Counted from the first letter of the stretch, positions 1-12,398 are shown. The stretch is DNA of 64,000 nucleotides from Triglochin maritima (GCA_963682175.1 OY821789.1:33982188-34046187), one strand, 5' to 3'. The notes: generated from the letters alone by a model not told the origin. Made by a program: numbers and translations.

Positions 1-137
1 TCTTTGCAACAGTGATGAAAACAATTGTTGGTTAACTGTAGACTGTTTTACCAGTTTTTTCCTCTGATGAAACAGTAAGTCTTCTTCTACGTGTTCCTTG
101 AATGATGTATTTTTTCTTCTCTCATTGCTTTTCTCAG

Positions 138-2528
138 GTTCATGATAAAATAAAAGATCTGCAATCACTCCTGCAAGCTATAGATGGTGACACAAGTGTG
201 AGACAATTCCCACAAAGCAACCACAGGTAATTTCGGTTTACTATTTTTTTATACCCAAATTACTTTTCTGACATAGACAGTTTCTAGTTCTGTAATGAAG
301 ACTATGCTTAACGTTATCAAGATTTTGTCAGAGGGTAATTAACATGAAAGTTTACAACGTGTTTATGTTCACTCTTGTCTCTGTGCTGGTAGTAAAAACA
401 TCAACAATTGGTGATTAAGAGGTCTCTCCATCCCTAATGGCCTATTTTGACAAGGAAAACTCCTTGTGTTTCCAGTGATGAGTATTATTGCTAATAATAT
501 TGCAATGTGTTGTCTCATCAATTTTGTGTTTTTGACAACGAACTGTATGGGCTCATTTGAAGCGGTAAATTTTCTTTTATAAGTGTAATATTTTTTCTTT
601 CAGGAACATGTCTCGCATTTTTTCAACCCTTGAGAAGGAAACTATGAAAGTAAAAGAAAATGCACTATTGCTGATGAACAGTATGGTCAGGTATCTGCAG
701 AAATTCATAGAAAACTTTCCTTTATTGATTTTTGTTGCTATAGTTATGGTGATTATTGCTGCATGAGGGTTGTCTTCAAACTGAACAAAAAAAATCCTTT
801 CAAATTAATAGATACTGAACAGAAAAAAGTTTCAGTGTTTCATCAGGTTCATTGGGATAAAGAGATGGTTAAAAATATTGTGTAATCAGTTTTAAAGCTC
901 TACCTTTACTTATAATTTTCTATCTGTTTATATATGTTTTTGTTTGTGAAACAGGGAATATTTGAAACCAATGGAGTGTATCCCTTTTCATGAAATCATT
1001 TGCTTTAAGCATGTTGATATACTAAAAAAAGTAAGTGTTTGATGACGGTGCTCATTCCTTTTATTGCATGTTAAAAATGTTATTTTCAAAGCTTCATACG
1101 GTCATACCTTTACAGTTAGCCTGCATAACATATATCAGCATGACATTTTTGTAACTTTATATAATCATCTATAACTGTTATCTTTTGACTGGGTTAGGCT
1201 CTAATAGGAGATCCAAGAAGAAACGTTCAGGTTGATCTTCTCCAGTCGAACTCCTACATCCAGTGTTGCTGCTGCCACAAGGATAAAAGTGCCTTGACAC
1301 CATCTATGCATAACACCTCAATTTTGTAAGCTTAGGTTCCTGATCTCGATGGAATTGTTAAAACATCACTGGTTGTTTTGTTAAGATTTTTGCTTGATCT
1401 GTTTTAAATCAGGATTTCTTGATGCTTTTTCGAGCCATTCTGATCTATCACTTACTGAAAGATAGTTAAAACTTTCATGCTGTCATCCTAGTTTCAGTTG
1501 GCTGTTATGCTCTTTTTATGACAAAAAGTGAGTTTTACATTGGGCGTACTATCTAGCAGTTTAAAATTCAGCGGCATCTTTTTTAGTTTTTTTATTTTTA
1601 AATTTTCATTTGTTTCGGCATTTGTCTTACTGTACATGCAGTCTATTCCAGACACCAGTAGTTTTTTAGTCAACCATGGTTGGAGGACTTGTGGAAGTCG
1701 TCACCTTCTCTTTTTGAATCTGCTGAGACCATTTATTGTTTAATATTAATATCTATGAAAATTAAAATTGCAGATACAACTTAGCTCAAGAGCATGGGGA
1801 TGTCATAAATCTTCATGATTGGTACCAATCTTACAAGGCAATCCTTGCGAGTTCAAATGCAAAAACCAAGCGCAAACCTCACCAGTCACCAGCATCTAAG
1901 AGGGCAAGATCTGCGGTTAAGTCTTCAGATGCTAGTCAAAACACAACTGAAGCTTCGATTCAGTATCCTTTATTTATGCCTTTTCTGATTTACAACTTGT
2001 AGATAATGCTTGCCACTGCCGACTGGTTTGCCCTGAAAGTAGTAAAGAATTAGGAAACAGAGAAAATACTTCTTCCTGAGCAAAATATTTCTTCCCAAAT
2101 TAATTATAAAATCGAACTCTAGTACATGATCTTGTCCACATTGGGACTGATCCTAGTTATTCTAAGATTAGGGATCTTTAAAGTAAAAGCCCAGTTGGTT
2201 AGTGTGACTCATGAATCCTTGCTTATGATGTATTTATGCTAAACTTAGGGACGTGCAATTACCAGATGAACTCATTTTGTTTTGAATGAATTAGAAAGTA
2301 GTTCTTGTTTCTATTTCGTGAACACATGTGGGTTTTAAGTTCTTTTATGTTTGGTCGAATGATTTTTCATTTCCTATGTAATCCCCTTGTTAGCATTCAT
2401 TGAACCCCATGTATTGCTTCAGAGCAAGGTTCTGCAGGGCAGTAACAGAGCTACAAATCACTGGAATTCTTCGGATGCCAAGCAAAAGAAGGCCAGATTT
2501 TGTTCAAAGAGTAGCATTTGGAATATAG
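138..2528 (+). CDS. ORC3: Origin recognition complex subunit 3, C-terminal exons (gene enters from the left)
   Basis: Subunit of the ORC complex that marks replication origins in the nucleus. Exons read from sequence: 138-226, 604-690, 955-1030, 1198-1325, 1774-1962, 2423-2528; all junctions are GT/AG and the frame stays open to TAG at 2526-2528. The spliced protein shows the C-terminal winged-helix part of ORC3: GDPRRNVQVDLL, AQEHGDVINLHDWYQSYKAI, and the end ARFCRAVTELQITG...MPSKRRPDFVQRVAFGI, which I recognise from plant ORC3 and which parallels the animal ARF-RAVSELE-LGF ending. A CCCC cysteine cluster sits in exon 1198-1325. The 5' part lies outside the window, so this is roughly the last 220 residues. 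Short open frames at 1528-1743 and 2387-2590 are intron or wrong-frame readings. Family assignment is from memory, not a search. Confidence 0.9.
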
Positions 2529-3848
2529 AGAGCAATGCACCAACCACGCACCCAGATCTCTATATTATATTCAAATTCAAATGTACGTAAATTTTATACC
2601 CATTTCAACAAAAGCTTATTTATCACCCCAATTAGTTGTGGGAATAGGTTATGCCAACGCAAATTAAATCGATCATTACGGTGTTAATTGTTACGATGCA
2701 GTGTAGCATTTTACTGAAAATACAACTGACTTTTTAGTACTATCAGAATCTCATGTCAATCTTGCAAGTGTGAATTTTGTATGGGGATCTCATAATTGGA
2801 TTTTCTTCTTTAAATTTAAGGTCTCACTCTAGTTGATCTTATGGTTCTTGGCTTCTTGCTGCTTCATACAGAATTTCTTGCGATACATGTGATCATTTGT
2901 TCATAGAAAGTTTCATATATACATGCTATATGTTTATTTGAGATGTGAAGTTGAAGAAGCATCTGCATTGAAGTGACTATGATTGCGCTCGACCATATAA
3001 TTTGATTACAAGAATACGAGATGGCAAAGAGATTGCTTTCGAACCAAAAGGCGGCCGGGTCCAGTCGCATTCCCAAAATTCGAGATGGAAGTGCTGTGAC
3101 CCACAATCGGTTAAATCACATACTTTTAGGAACATAGTCTTCAGGTTATGGAAAAAGAATTTTCTTGCTATAATCTTTAGTGTATATGATTTATTTTATT
3201 TTATTTCTGTTTCTCCTATCTTCCTCTAGGAAAAACAAAGGGAAATTAAGAATCATGAATAAACTTGTCCAATAATTTAATAATTATATATATTAAACAA
3301 AATTTTTAATAGCAAACACACTAAAGATTATTTTTGAAACGCAAATATAGAATGCCACTATTATTTTTAATTATTCTTAATAAGTAACAAAACCATACAA
3401 ATGCACCAGAAGTTATTCACTATATTTTATCTTAAGCTTCATATTATCTTATTAACAAATATTACTCAAATGATTACCTTTTAATTTCAACAAATTCAAG
3501 TAATATGTACAAACAACAAAAGTTTGGTTAAAAGAAAAACAATTTTTTTTTGTTTTCATTTTCTTCCGTTGGCTCTCAGAATCTATTTTCTGTCATTTTC
3601 TCTGGCAGAAACATAACCTATGTTAAATCGATGCTCCATTGAAGATATGATAAAGATGTTACAAATAGGGTCGGGTTCAAGTTTAATTTGTGTTGGTAAC
3701 AAAAGTTGAATTGCTCTGAAACAAGTTAGATCCTTATGATCAAGAATCAGACGAGTTTAAGTTTTTCCCTCAAAACACCAATCTACATTCAAAATGTAAC
3801 CATCTATCAAGTGAAACAAAATTCGTAATTTAATTGGTGTTCCTCGAA
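2529..3848. other. ORC3 / TL29 convergent intergenic region
   Basis: AT-rich sequence between two convergent genes; it must hold both 3' UTRs and poly(A) signals. No coding exon, RNA gene or clear repeat seen. Short open frames at 2864-3106 and 3002-3229 have no recognisable content. Confidence 0.6.
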
Positions 3849-6800
3849 TCACAATTTCAGCTTGCGGATATCTATCTTCGGCAGAGCGTAAGTGTAAGCC
3901 TCGTAGTTGATTTTCTGACCCAGACAGCTCAATTTCGTGAGGGTTGTGATCAAATCAACCTGTAAGTGATGAATGAAATTAACTTAGTGATCATATGGTA
4001 TTTTGTTGAAGAAAATGAGTGAGAGTTGTACCTCATAATCGGTTTGGGAGACGGTTTCTCGACTACGTTGGTATTTATCGACCCACGGGCGAACTTGGGG
4101 ATCAGATGCCAACAGAGTTTCAGTTGCTAGTTGGTCAGGACCTCCCAAGAATGCAGACATGACTGCTACCTGCAAATAATTAAGCACATCAACTATTACA
4201 TAATAAGATTAAACACATAACGAACATTAGTCAAGGATAGAAACCAAAAAAAAATAAAAATTTACCTGTCGGGGACCAAAGCCGACAGCAACAAATCTGT
4301 CTTTCATTTCTTGAACAGATGCTTTGTCCCACTTTGGTATTCTGCCTTCTGGATCTGGTTCTTCCGTGTCGGTACGCCCGAATTGTCTATCGAATAGACC
4401 CCACTGTTGACATCAAAAGATTAAAATAAATAAATTCGGTACAACATTTTTCTATGTTCGAGTTCGGCTCATTTAATTACACCCCTACAAAGGGACTACC
4501 ATTTTTCTTCTTCTGAATGTTAACACATATTCTCTACTCTGTCAGGCAATGAAATGTACATGAAATTAAGTTCTTAATGAAGTTCTGATATTATGGTTCA
4601 TTGTTAGTATCAAACTCAAACCTGACCAGCAGAACCATAGGCTGTGTACAATGTCCTTCCTTTCTCTTCGTTCCCGCCACATTTTTTAATTGCAGCAGCT
4701 AGGAAGGTGCTCTTCACAGCCGATTGCGCTGTAACATCACGATCCAAGTGATGATTGGTTGGCGTACTGCCATTGTGTCGTAAAACAAAATCTATATCGA
4801 TATCGTTAAGATAAGACAAAATATATTTCTCTTCCTCACCTGCTAGTTGGATGAGATCGGAGTAGGATATTGGTCCTCCTTTCGAATAAGAATCAATCTC
4901 CTTCTTAGCTTCTTCTAGGATCTCCAGTGCAGCCGAAAGGCCGGAATTTTCCTGTCTGCTTATTTCAGAACTTAATTGGCAACAAAAAGCAGAGAAAATT
5001 CTTTGAGTTAATCATCCAAGAAAAAGAAAGTAACTGAATAACTGAAATCAAAGCACCTGAAACGTATGGAGCCATTTGGTCCCCCGGTTTTCGTAGCCTA
5101 CATTCACCAGAAGAATCAAATTTTGAAAATGTTAAGCGATTGAACAGTAGTAAATATGTTATGCAAACTAACCTTGTCATATGTTATTGCATCATTCAGA
5201 GCTAATGTCAGTATGGAAGGGACCAAATCCACATGTGTCTGAAGACAGACAGAAATATCGTAATAATTAGGAGTAGCATTGCCAAAATGAAGTTTGCAGC
5301 CTTTGTCAGCCTTAAATTACAGAAAATGTTATTGTTACAAGTGAAATGGTATGTTTCTTAAATTATAACATTGTCGATTTAGTAATGGGATCGAATTTTT
5401 ACGGTAATCACAATCTTGTGTTGAAAGATAGAATGAGAACCAAAAAAGTCTATCAGTTACAATTTCGACAACGTAGAGTTGATTTTAAAATAAACCCAAT
5501 TGAATTGAGGGGACGAAGTCCTGAAATCCAAGTCATCTTCTGCTACAACATCTGAAACATGTTAAACTTACCTTTATGCTTGTAGAGAGTGTGTCTTTAA
5601 TTTTTGCTGAGAATCAAAAAACAAGATAGATTGGACACATAATCACGTATTGAAAATGAAAAACACAATTCTACCAAAAAAACGAAACTCACAGAGAAAT
5701 TCCGAACGTTGTCTCCGTTGATTGAGATCAGCAGCATCAGCTGATCTTGTGAACGTCCCAGAGCTTAACAGCATTTCCTACACATGGTAACAACTAAACA
5801 AAACTCGTCACCGAGTTGATCTGATCCAGGGTGTGTTACAAACTGCATTTGAAAATAAAAAAATTCTCCTATTTCCTAAAAGAATAGCAGCATTCAGAAA
5901 TATTATAAAACAAGCACATCAAATTAACATCATCTCTCTTAGGCACTCATGAACTTTCCCTTAATTGCTACATAACGGTTTGTAGAATTTGCTTATGAAG
6001 AGGAAAATCAACTAATGCAACGTATCAAAATGATCAAAATAATAATAATAATAATCAAAAGATGGCAGAAGCAACATAAAATAAATTATGAAGTTATAAT
6101 GTTATCAAAAGTATGATATTGGACAAAGCGATAAGCTTATAAATTAAGGATTCCACATTTGAACAAACTAATGTAGGATTAATTGTCTATATATGTAGAA
6201 ACTTAAACCGAACCATACCGTTCCGACAACGGTTCCGAAGCATCCAAGGGCTTCTCTTCTACTACATTGCTCCCCGATGAGAGCTGAGATATCATTCTTT
6301 TGACACAGGATGCTTCCCTGCTTCACAATGATTATTTCATCAAAATTCAAGTATGCCTACTTAATTATCACCAATAGACAAACAAAAACATTCCAAAATT
6401 GACAAAATGTTAGATGAATTGCCCAAAACGTTAGATAAATTGCCCAAAATGTTAGATGAATATCAACAAAATTTGGATTGATATCAGAAATAGTTTACCA
6501 TGTAATGGTTGGTGAAGTGCGACATGCACACTGTTGCAACTAATAATTATCTAAAAGAACAACATTTATCATAGCCAACCAAAAGAAGTTCAATTCATGT
6601 TTGAGAAACAAATGCCAAACAGCTGAGCACATAACAATTTATGAGATAAATCCATATTTTCCAAGATAAAACAGATGACATAATTAGGCAAGACCAAAAT
6701 AATCACCAACATCATAAACACACACACACACAAACAAACAATGCACCTTATTTTTTCCTTATCTTAGATAGTTTTTTATAATGAAAAACAACACTTGAAC

Positions 6801-6956
6801 AAAAAATCTCAATCTAAAGCAAAAACAAAATTGTGTTTACATGGAAACATAGGGATGGTGTTTGCTCACATTGGTTTGTTTAGGAAAAGTTGAGGATTGG
6901 ATTTGAGAATTGTGGGGAGGAAGACAAGGGAGACTGGAGAGGAAGGAGATGGTCAT
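3849..6956 (-). CDS. TL29: Thylakoid lumenal 29 kDa protein (TL29, ascorbate peroxidase 4-like)
   Basis: Nuclear gene for a chloroplast lumen protein of the class I peroxidase fold; in Arabidopsis it associates with photosystem II and is reported to lack peroxidase activity. Eleven exons (- strand): 6870-6956, 6219-6317, 5693-5777, 5572-5606, 5173-5238, 5057-5097, 4840-4970, 4622-4728, 4266-4403, 4032-4169, 3849-3959; sum 1038 bp, 345 aa, close to the ~349 aa of the Arabidopsis protein. Residues 1-80 form a bipartite transit peptide: Ser-rich start, then RREALGCFGTVVGT (twin-Arg plus hydrophobic core) and an A-D-A-A cleavage-like site before DLNQRRQRSEF. Conserved blocks follow: LALNDAITYDK, GGPISYSDLIQLA, IKKCGGNEEKGRTLYTAYGSAG, WGLFDRQFGR, SRETVSQTDYEVDL, and the C-terminus KIDIRKLKL. 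Exon phases agree throughout, so the gene looks intact. Confidence 0.95.
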
Positions 6957-8250
6957 TTTTGGGATTAGACTAGTATAGTAGTCTAATTTTGGTGTTATTA
7001 CAGATTTTTAATCTCCAGACAGGACTAGAGTAGTGTGATCGATGAAGTTTGGGGTCCACTGATACAAAGTGTCACTCAACTAGTCCACATGTTGTGTCTT
7101 TGTGGATAGATAGGAGTCTTATCTTGGATTTTCTTGTGGTCCCCACCATATAAAAAATCTTACCTTTTGGATATATTAATTATAATGGTACTACTATAGT
7201 TGCTAAAGATAATTTTGGAGACTCAAATCGTTAGATGTTATATAGAGTTGCGATCTAAGATATATGTATGGTGTGATAATTCTTTAATTTTTCTATTATA
7301 AAATTGTAAAAGTCATTAATTATCTCATAATAAAGGGCTTGTAATGGATTTAGATGTTTGGAGCATTTTCATTGAGAGAATATAAGGTTCTTTTTCCTGA
7401 GGAGATGGTCTGATCGCTTCCAGAGACATGATCAAGATTTGCGACTTCCTTAAATGGTCCCACATCTCTCATACTGTCCGGAATATTAGAACTAACATGA
7501 CTTGGGATAAGACTAACATAAGAAGAACTACTTGAATCTTCCACAACAAAAGGTTTGTTGTTGCGAGCGTGATTGAAATTGAATATATCAATTTAGTTTG
7601 AGGATCCTATATTTTCATTTGTACAAGATCGTCGACCTAGCTAGAAACGTCAGTTCAACATTTAAACATCATTTTGAGTTTTTTATATTTAATAACGATC
7701 CTATTTCAGGAAGAAAGAACCATCAGTCTCTGAATATTTCAACACAGCAATACAATTGAAAGCTACGTCAAATTGAAGTGTTGCTGAGATCTCACAAGAC
7801 ATTGAAGATTATCGATCATATTGGAATATTTTTTAGAGAAATACTGGGAGAATTAATTATTTAAGAACTGGTATTTAAAAAATACCGAACGAAAACCAAA
7901 AAGAAAATTAATCAGAATGTGTTGATTATATATGTGTGTGGATTCTACGTACCCAAGAAGTTCCAAACAAGCACATGAAACATGTCCAACATCAAATGAA
8001 GAAGAAAAGGAATAAATTAATTGAGTGGTGGTATATATTTCCAAACAAAAACCCTAAAATACACCTATAAAATCTCAAAATTAAGGAAAATTAATTAGAA
8101 CCTGTTGATTATATACATATGGAGCTAGTGTATCGAAGAAGTTCCGAACAAAAATTAACATGAACTATTAATTTCCACCACACACACACACACATATATA
8201 TATGATGAAGAAGAGTAAGTAATTAAGATCTGAAGAGGAAGTTAATAAAA
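6957..8250. other. TL29 upstream region with an unrecognised ORF fragment
   Basis: Contains the TL29 5' region and AT-rich spacer. A 64-codon open frame on the - strand (7350-7544; core text SYVSLIPSHVSSNIPDS then GPFKEVANLDHVSGS) has a protein-like composition, is open further upstream without a stop to about 7575, and ends in TAA, but I do not recognise it and see no partner exon. It may be an exon remnant of a lost gene or chance. A CA/AT microsatellite sits near 8182-8204. Confidence 0.35.
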
Positions 8251-8985
8251 TTAGATTGTATAAATGATAAGAAAACAAGGAAGCACAGCTCTAGAGTCAA
8301 ACACAACTAACTCTCCCTTCCCAACCTCAACAGACTCATACTTCCCTTCATCCTCACCTCCCAATCCGGTCCGAACCCGACCGGCAATAACCCGACACAC
8401 CCACATCCCCTTCCTCCTCCCCTCCCCTCCTCCGGCGCCCCTCTCGTGCGCAAACCCGCTCCCTGCAAACGTCCTAAGCCCACCACAATACCCTACCTCC
8501 AACCGAACCCCCTCAGCGCTTGCTCGTCCCGGGACCGGACTAAACCGCATCATCTCGTTACCATCGGCGGCACACCGACAGTCCTCCGGTCCGGCCCGAC
8601 CGGAGATCATCAACCGGTAGGCCTCGAAGCGGGCAATGGTGGAAGTAGAGTGGTTGAGTTTGAAGAGAGAGGTAATTTTTAGGGTTGGAGGTGGTGGAGG
8701 TGGTGACCATGTTTGGTGGAAGATGAGGTGGAGGACTTGGTGGGAGGAAGTGGATGGGGGTAGGGGGGTGAGGTTTGGGTGAAGACGAGGGTTTAGGGTT
8801 TTGGGTAGAAGTTGGTTTGGAGTATTAGGGTTTGGTTTGGTGGTGGGAGGAGGAGGTTTAGGTTTAGGGTTTGGTTTAGGTTTAGGTTTGGAGAGGAGAG
8901 GGGAGTGATGGTTGTGGTGGTGGACATCTTGGGTGGCTTTGTTTGAGCAGTTGAGAGCTCTTAACCATCGGCCATTTGCCATCAT
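8251..8985 (-). CDS. Intronless plant PARP-like-fold protein (zinc-finger-protein relative without the finger)
   Basis: Single open frame of 244 codons, ATG ATG start at 8985, TAA at 8251. Residues 1-80 are low complexity, dominated by Lys-Pro repeats and poly-Pro. From about residue 80 it matches the C-terminal domain of a plant family usually annotated as C2H2 zinc finger / PARP-like fold proteins: QVLHLIFHQTW, then STIARFEAYRLM, then EDCRCAADGNEMMRF, then CGGLRTFAGSGF, then ...KYESVEVG..ELVVFDSRAVLPCFLIIY. The closing RAVLPCF-I-Y block is the family's hallmark. No Cys2His2 finger is present, so this is a short finger-less member. The fold resembles ADP-ribosyltransferases but activity is not established for the family. 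A TATA-like box (9102-9109) and a 50-bp GA/TC tract lie upstream, so the gene looks expressed. Confidence 0.75.
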   Translation of the reverse strand: MMANGRWLRALNCSNKATQDVHHHNHHSPLLSKPKPKPNPKPKPPPPTTKPNPNTPNQLLPKTLNPRLHPNLTPLPPSTSSHQVLHLIFHQTWSPPPPPPTLKITSLFKLNHSTSTIARFEAYRLMISGRAGPEDCRCAADGNEMMRFSPVPGRASAEGVRLEVGYCGGLRTFAGSGFAHERGAGGGEGRRKGMWVCRVIAGRVRTGLGGEDEGKYESVEVGKGELVVFDSRAVLPCFLIIYTI

Positions 8986-8996
8986 TAGTGGTAGCT

Positions 8997-9000
<4 letters not shown>

Positions 9001-9050
<50 letters not shown>
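9001..9050. repeat. (GA)25 microsatellite in the likely 5' UTR
   Basis: Perfect GA dinucleotide run ending 15 bp upstream of the ATG of the PARP-like gene; in the mRNA it reads as a (TC)n tract, common in plant 5' UTRs. Confidence 0.97.
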
Positions 9051-9054
<4 letters not shown>

Positions 9055-9101
9055 AGAAGGAGAGGGAGGTTGTGGAGTTTGGAGATGGATGTTGTTGCAT
9101 G

Positions 9102-9109
9102 CATATATA
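9102..9109 (-). promoter_or_regulatory. TATA-like box of the PARP-like gene, next to a CATGCA motif
   Basis: The - strand reads CTATATATGCATGC here, about 117 bp upstream of the start codon. It combines a TATA element with an RY-like CATGCA core. Confidence 0.45.
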
Positions 9110-9110
9110 G

Positions 9111-10500
9111 TACCTTTTAAAATGGGATTGGAGGAAGTTGGGGGGGAAGACCGGAAGAGGACTAGAGGAGAGTGGTTTAATTTAGATACTTGTGGTTGTG
9201 GGGTTTTTTATATTAAAAAATTGTGTTTTTTTAAAAGCATTATTTTTTATTTTATTTTGTGATTTGGGGAGGATTTCATGTTGGTAGCTAGGTTCATTTT
9301 TGTAAGTTGATTTTCTAATAATATACTTTATTGATGTTGTAGTAGCTAGACTATATCATTGTTGTTGTTCATAATGAAAATTAAAAAATTACATCACTTT
9401 AGTTTAGAACAATAAACATAATAGTTCTGGAAAGGCATTAAAGCTACATTATTTACATTGTTATACATTTTTAAAACATTCAGTTTTGTGGTATTAATAG
9501 TATAGATCAGTGTAATTTCGAGTTGATTTTTTACTTATACAAGAAATATTTTATCTTTCACAAGAAATAGCCTTCATTTGAATTTAAAATTATCATTTCA
9601 TGTTTTCAATCTCTAAAGAGAAAACCTCAAAAATTGCGCTCATAATTACACTTGTTAGTTTCATCCTGAGATAATATAATTAATTTTCACTACATCAATT
9701 AATTACAACGTGCAGCAAAAGTATGGTGCGATCATGATATCTACATTCTCCACTTTTAATAATTTAACAGCATCTGCATTTGCGCTTGCATGGGTATTCT
9801 CCATGACGTTAATTTCTTTTTTAACAACAAACATTCCAAATTAATTAATTAATCCTATTGCTTCCAGTACTTACTTTGGTTCATTATATGCTCCAGTGAA
9901 ATAGTGAGGGTTCACGTTAATATCTGTAGAAGTAGAACATCACTAATTTACAATAGAAATTTTGGTAATTTCTTCTTCTTTTTTGACTTTTTTTCTAACA
10001 AATAATTAAAAAAATTTAAACAACTATAATAAGCAGCAATATAGGAATTGAGATAATACAAGAGAAAAGGTGACAAAATACGTGTGTATTTTTTTTTCTT
10101 TTCTTTCACCACTCAAATATTAGCTATCAGTGATTGAAGCTAAACAAAGGTGACGAATTTTCTCATGTTATGAAGTGATTCTCTTTTGGAGCTTTATTGT
10201 CAAAAAACACATGTTTGCAAATCTCCTTGTCTTTTATGTTGGATGGACCCAATAAAGTTACATCTAACTTTCATCTTTGCAGAGTTGTCTCATGTTGTTA
10301 GACACTATGAACCAAATCCTCTAACCAAAGGTCTTCCTATAATCATCACAATAAGTTGCCAATTTGCATGTTGTTAGATTCCATTATATGTCTATTTCTC
10401 AATAATCCATGATGGACAGCTAATCATGTCCTATAATTCCAATCATAAAGCAAGAGCTTACACATGATATGACCACCATGTAGAGTAAAGGAAGAGATCA
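9111..10500. other. Gene-free AT-rich spacer
   Basis: No coding exon recognised. The only suggestive piece is at 10280-10350 (+), whose translation ...YEPNPLTKGLP resembles the last residues of Copia RNase H domains; it is too short to call. Confidence 0.5.
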
Positions 10501-10505
10501 ATATT

Positions 10506-12393
10506 TGTAACGTTTCCGAAAACAACGGAAAATTTAAACAATATAAAAGACCGTCAATGGTCAACACTGGGCACGTCACGGGAAACAAACCAACATATAT
10601 AATATAAATACGATCCACGTGGAAGTCAAACAGACTGACTGTGATTACAAACAAAAGCTACACAACATGTAACCGCCTCAAAAGAAGAGACAGACAACTA
10701 CAAGATCAGATCCCGGTGACACCCTCCTGGTCACCACCTCGACTCTAATGCTGCTCGCTACCTGAAATGCAAACAAACAAACATGCCTGAGTTCCCTACT
10801 GGAACCCCGTATGCCAAACCTCCTAAAATACAAAATGGAATTAAAGACAATGCAATGCAATGCAATGCAATACACATGATCATCCACCTCGGGTCCACAA
10901 TAATACCCATCTCCGCCTCCGCGGTACTGAACCACTCCTGCCGCACAAGGGTCAAGTCAGTCCACTGATGTCACACAAGGGTCAGACGACACCACTGCTC
11001 CTACAAGCACCACCAGAAAGGCCCCCCGGTACTACGCCGCCGCACAAGGAGCGAGTTAGCCCGCCGAATGCACAACTCGGGCCAGACGACAGCCGCTGCT
11101 CCCCCAAGCACTGCCAGACGCGCACCCTGCCGGAACATCCTCGACCTACCGACAAACCCCAGCAAACAGCCCAAGGTTTACGACAATCATCTCTCACACC
11201 CCGTACGATATGAGAGGCTCAACAATAATACGCCCTCGTCGAAGGTGAAATCCGTCGCTCCCAAGGCCGGTAATCGACCGTCGCCTCAGAGCCGGTAGTC
11301 GACCTATACTCGACGGCTCGCGTGTGGATAAATCCACCAACCTGCGGCAGATCGGTCGACCGCTACAATCACACTGGTCGACCAGTCTTCCGCATAGTAC
11401 TCTGTACTGTAAAAACAAGCATTCAGTCGAACCACGCCAACCGAATTACCGACCAATAGGTCGAACAAAAGTCATCTAGCGGTCGACGGTTTGGATGGTC
11501 TACGATATACAATATTTATAATATATATATCCGACCGGTCGAACCAAGGGTCCGTTCAACCGATAACAGGGATTCTCAGCATTTTGCCTAAGTAATATTC
11601 GGTCGACCGGAACTGAGATACAATTCGACCGAAATATCACAGGCACTCTACTGCTTGATTAAAATGCTCAGTCGGTCGACCGAAAGTTAATGAGCGGTCG
11701 ACCGTTTTGATGGTCAAAGCTCCCAACTGATTTAGCATCGAATAGATCGGTCGAACCAGGTTAAGGGTGTTCGACCGTTTAATAAGTCAAAACCCCCAAC
11801 CGACCTATTCTCATTGTTTTGGTCGACCGGCGAAGTGGATCCGTTTGACCGATAACAGCATAAAACCCTTTTTCCCGCAGAAATCTGGCATAACGGTCGA
11901 CCGTCCTCAGACATCGTTCGACCGTTTGCGGGTGCAAAACAATATAATAATAGAATCGGTCGACTGCCCACAGGCACCGGTCGACCGATTGTCGTCTACA
12001 ACCTCTGAATATGTTGCAATCCGACGGGGAATTCGACACCAAAGTCGATCCCCAACACCCACACAGCTTATGTGAGTTATAATGAAGACTTTGCATACCT
12101 TATTGAAGTTCGTGGAAGCCTCCCAAGCTTTGGCAAGCCCAACCCAACTTCTTCTCCTTCTCCTCCTCTTCTTCTCCTTCTCTCCTTCTTCTTCTCCTCC
12201 AAGATCGCCTCTCTCACTCTCTAATCAACCCATGCAAAGAGAAAATGTTTTATTAGACCTAACACCTCTATTCATAGCCAAAACCCAAATCTTATCCAAT
12301 ACCTCCACCTCATCAGTTACTGTTCACGGCTTAATTAAGGGTTAATTAGGTTTAATTTAGGTTAATTAGGGTGTTTAGATTATAGTTATTACA
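10506..12393 (-). mobile_element. Solo LTR, Tekay/Del-like family (diverged relative of the intact element at 30.8 kb)
   Basis: Begins TGTAACGTTTCCG and ends TTACA, the same termini as the LTRs at 30783 and 37494 (TGTAACGTCCCG ... TTACA). The flanking 5-bp duplication is perfect: ATATT at 10501-10505 and at 12394-12398. Inside are the same blocks in the same order: the C-C-T-G-A-G-T-T-C-C-C...ACCCCGTATGCC stretch near 10790-10815, a Pro-codon-like GC-rich part, the palindrome array, then a pyrimidine-rich end. No internal coding region remains, so LTR-LTR recombination removed it. The open frame at 12082-12345 (Leu/Ser/Pro rich) lies inside the LTR and is not a gene. Orientation is inferred from the intact copy. 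Confidence 0.88.
11424..11987. repeat. Paired GGTCGACC palindrome array in the solo LTR
   Basis: Degenerate copies of CGGTCGACCG. Pair starts read by eye: 11458/11480, 11536/11553, 11600/11622, 11673/11695, 11748/11768, 11820/11842, 11894/11915, 11957/11978; spacings 22, 17, 22, 22, 20, 22, 21, 21. Typical variants are CGGTCGAACC and CGTTCGACCG, so one half-site is often decayed while the TCGA core persists. Confidence 0.85.
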
Positions 12394-12398
12394 ATATT

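Noticed and set aside
8264..8682. Two + strand open frames (118 and 78 codons) opposite the PARP-like gene
   Set aside because: They are antisense to the recognisable PARP-like domain and Ser/Pro-rich only because of its codon composition.
8788..8900. Interstitial telomere
   Set aside because: Units are irregular and lie in a conserved reading frame; reported instead as a coding repeat.
10186..10377. Possible Copia RNase H tail (PLTKGLP)
   Set aside because: A match of seven residues is too short and no upstream Copia domain is present.
12082..12345. 87-codon Leu/Ser-rich open frame resembling a secreted peptide
   Set aside because: It lies inside the solo LTR, in the CT-rich end that all related LTRs have.
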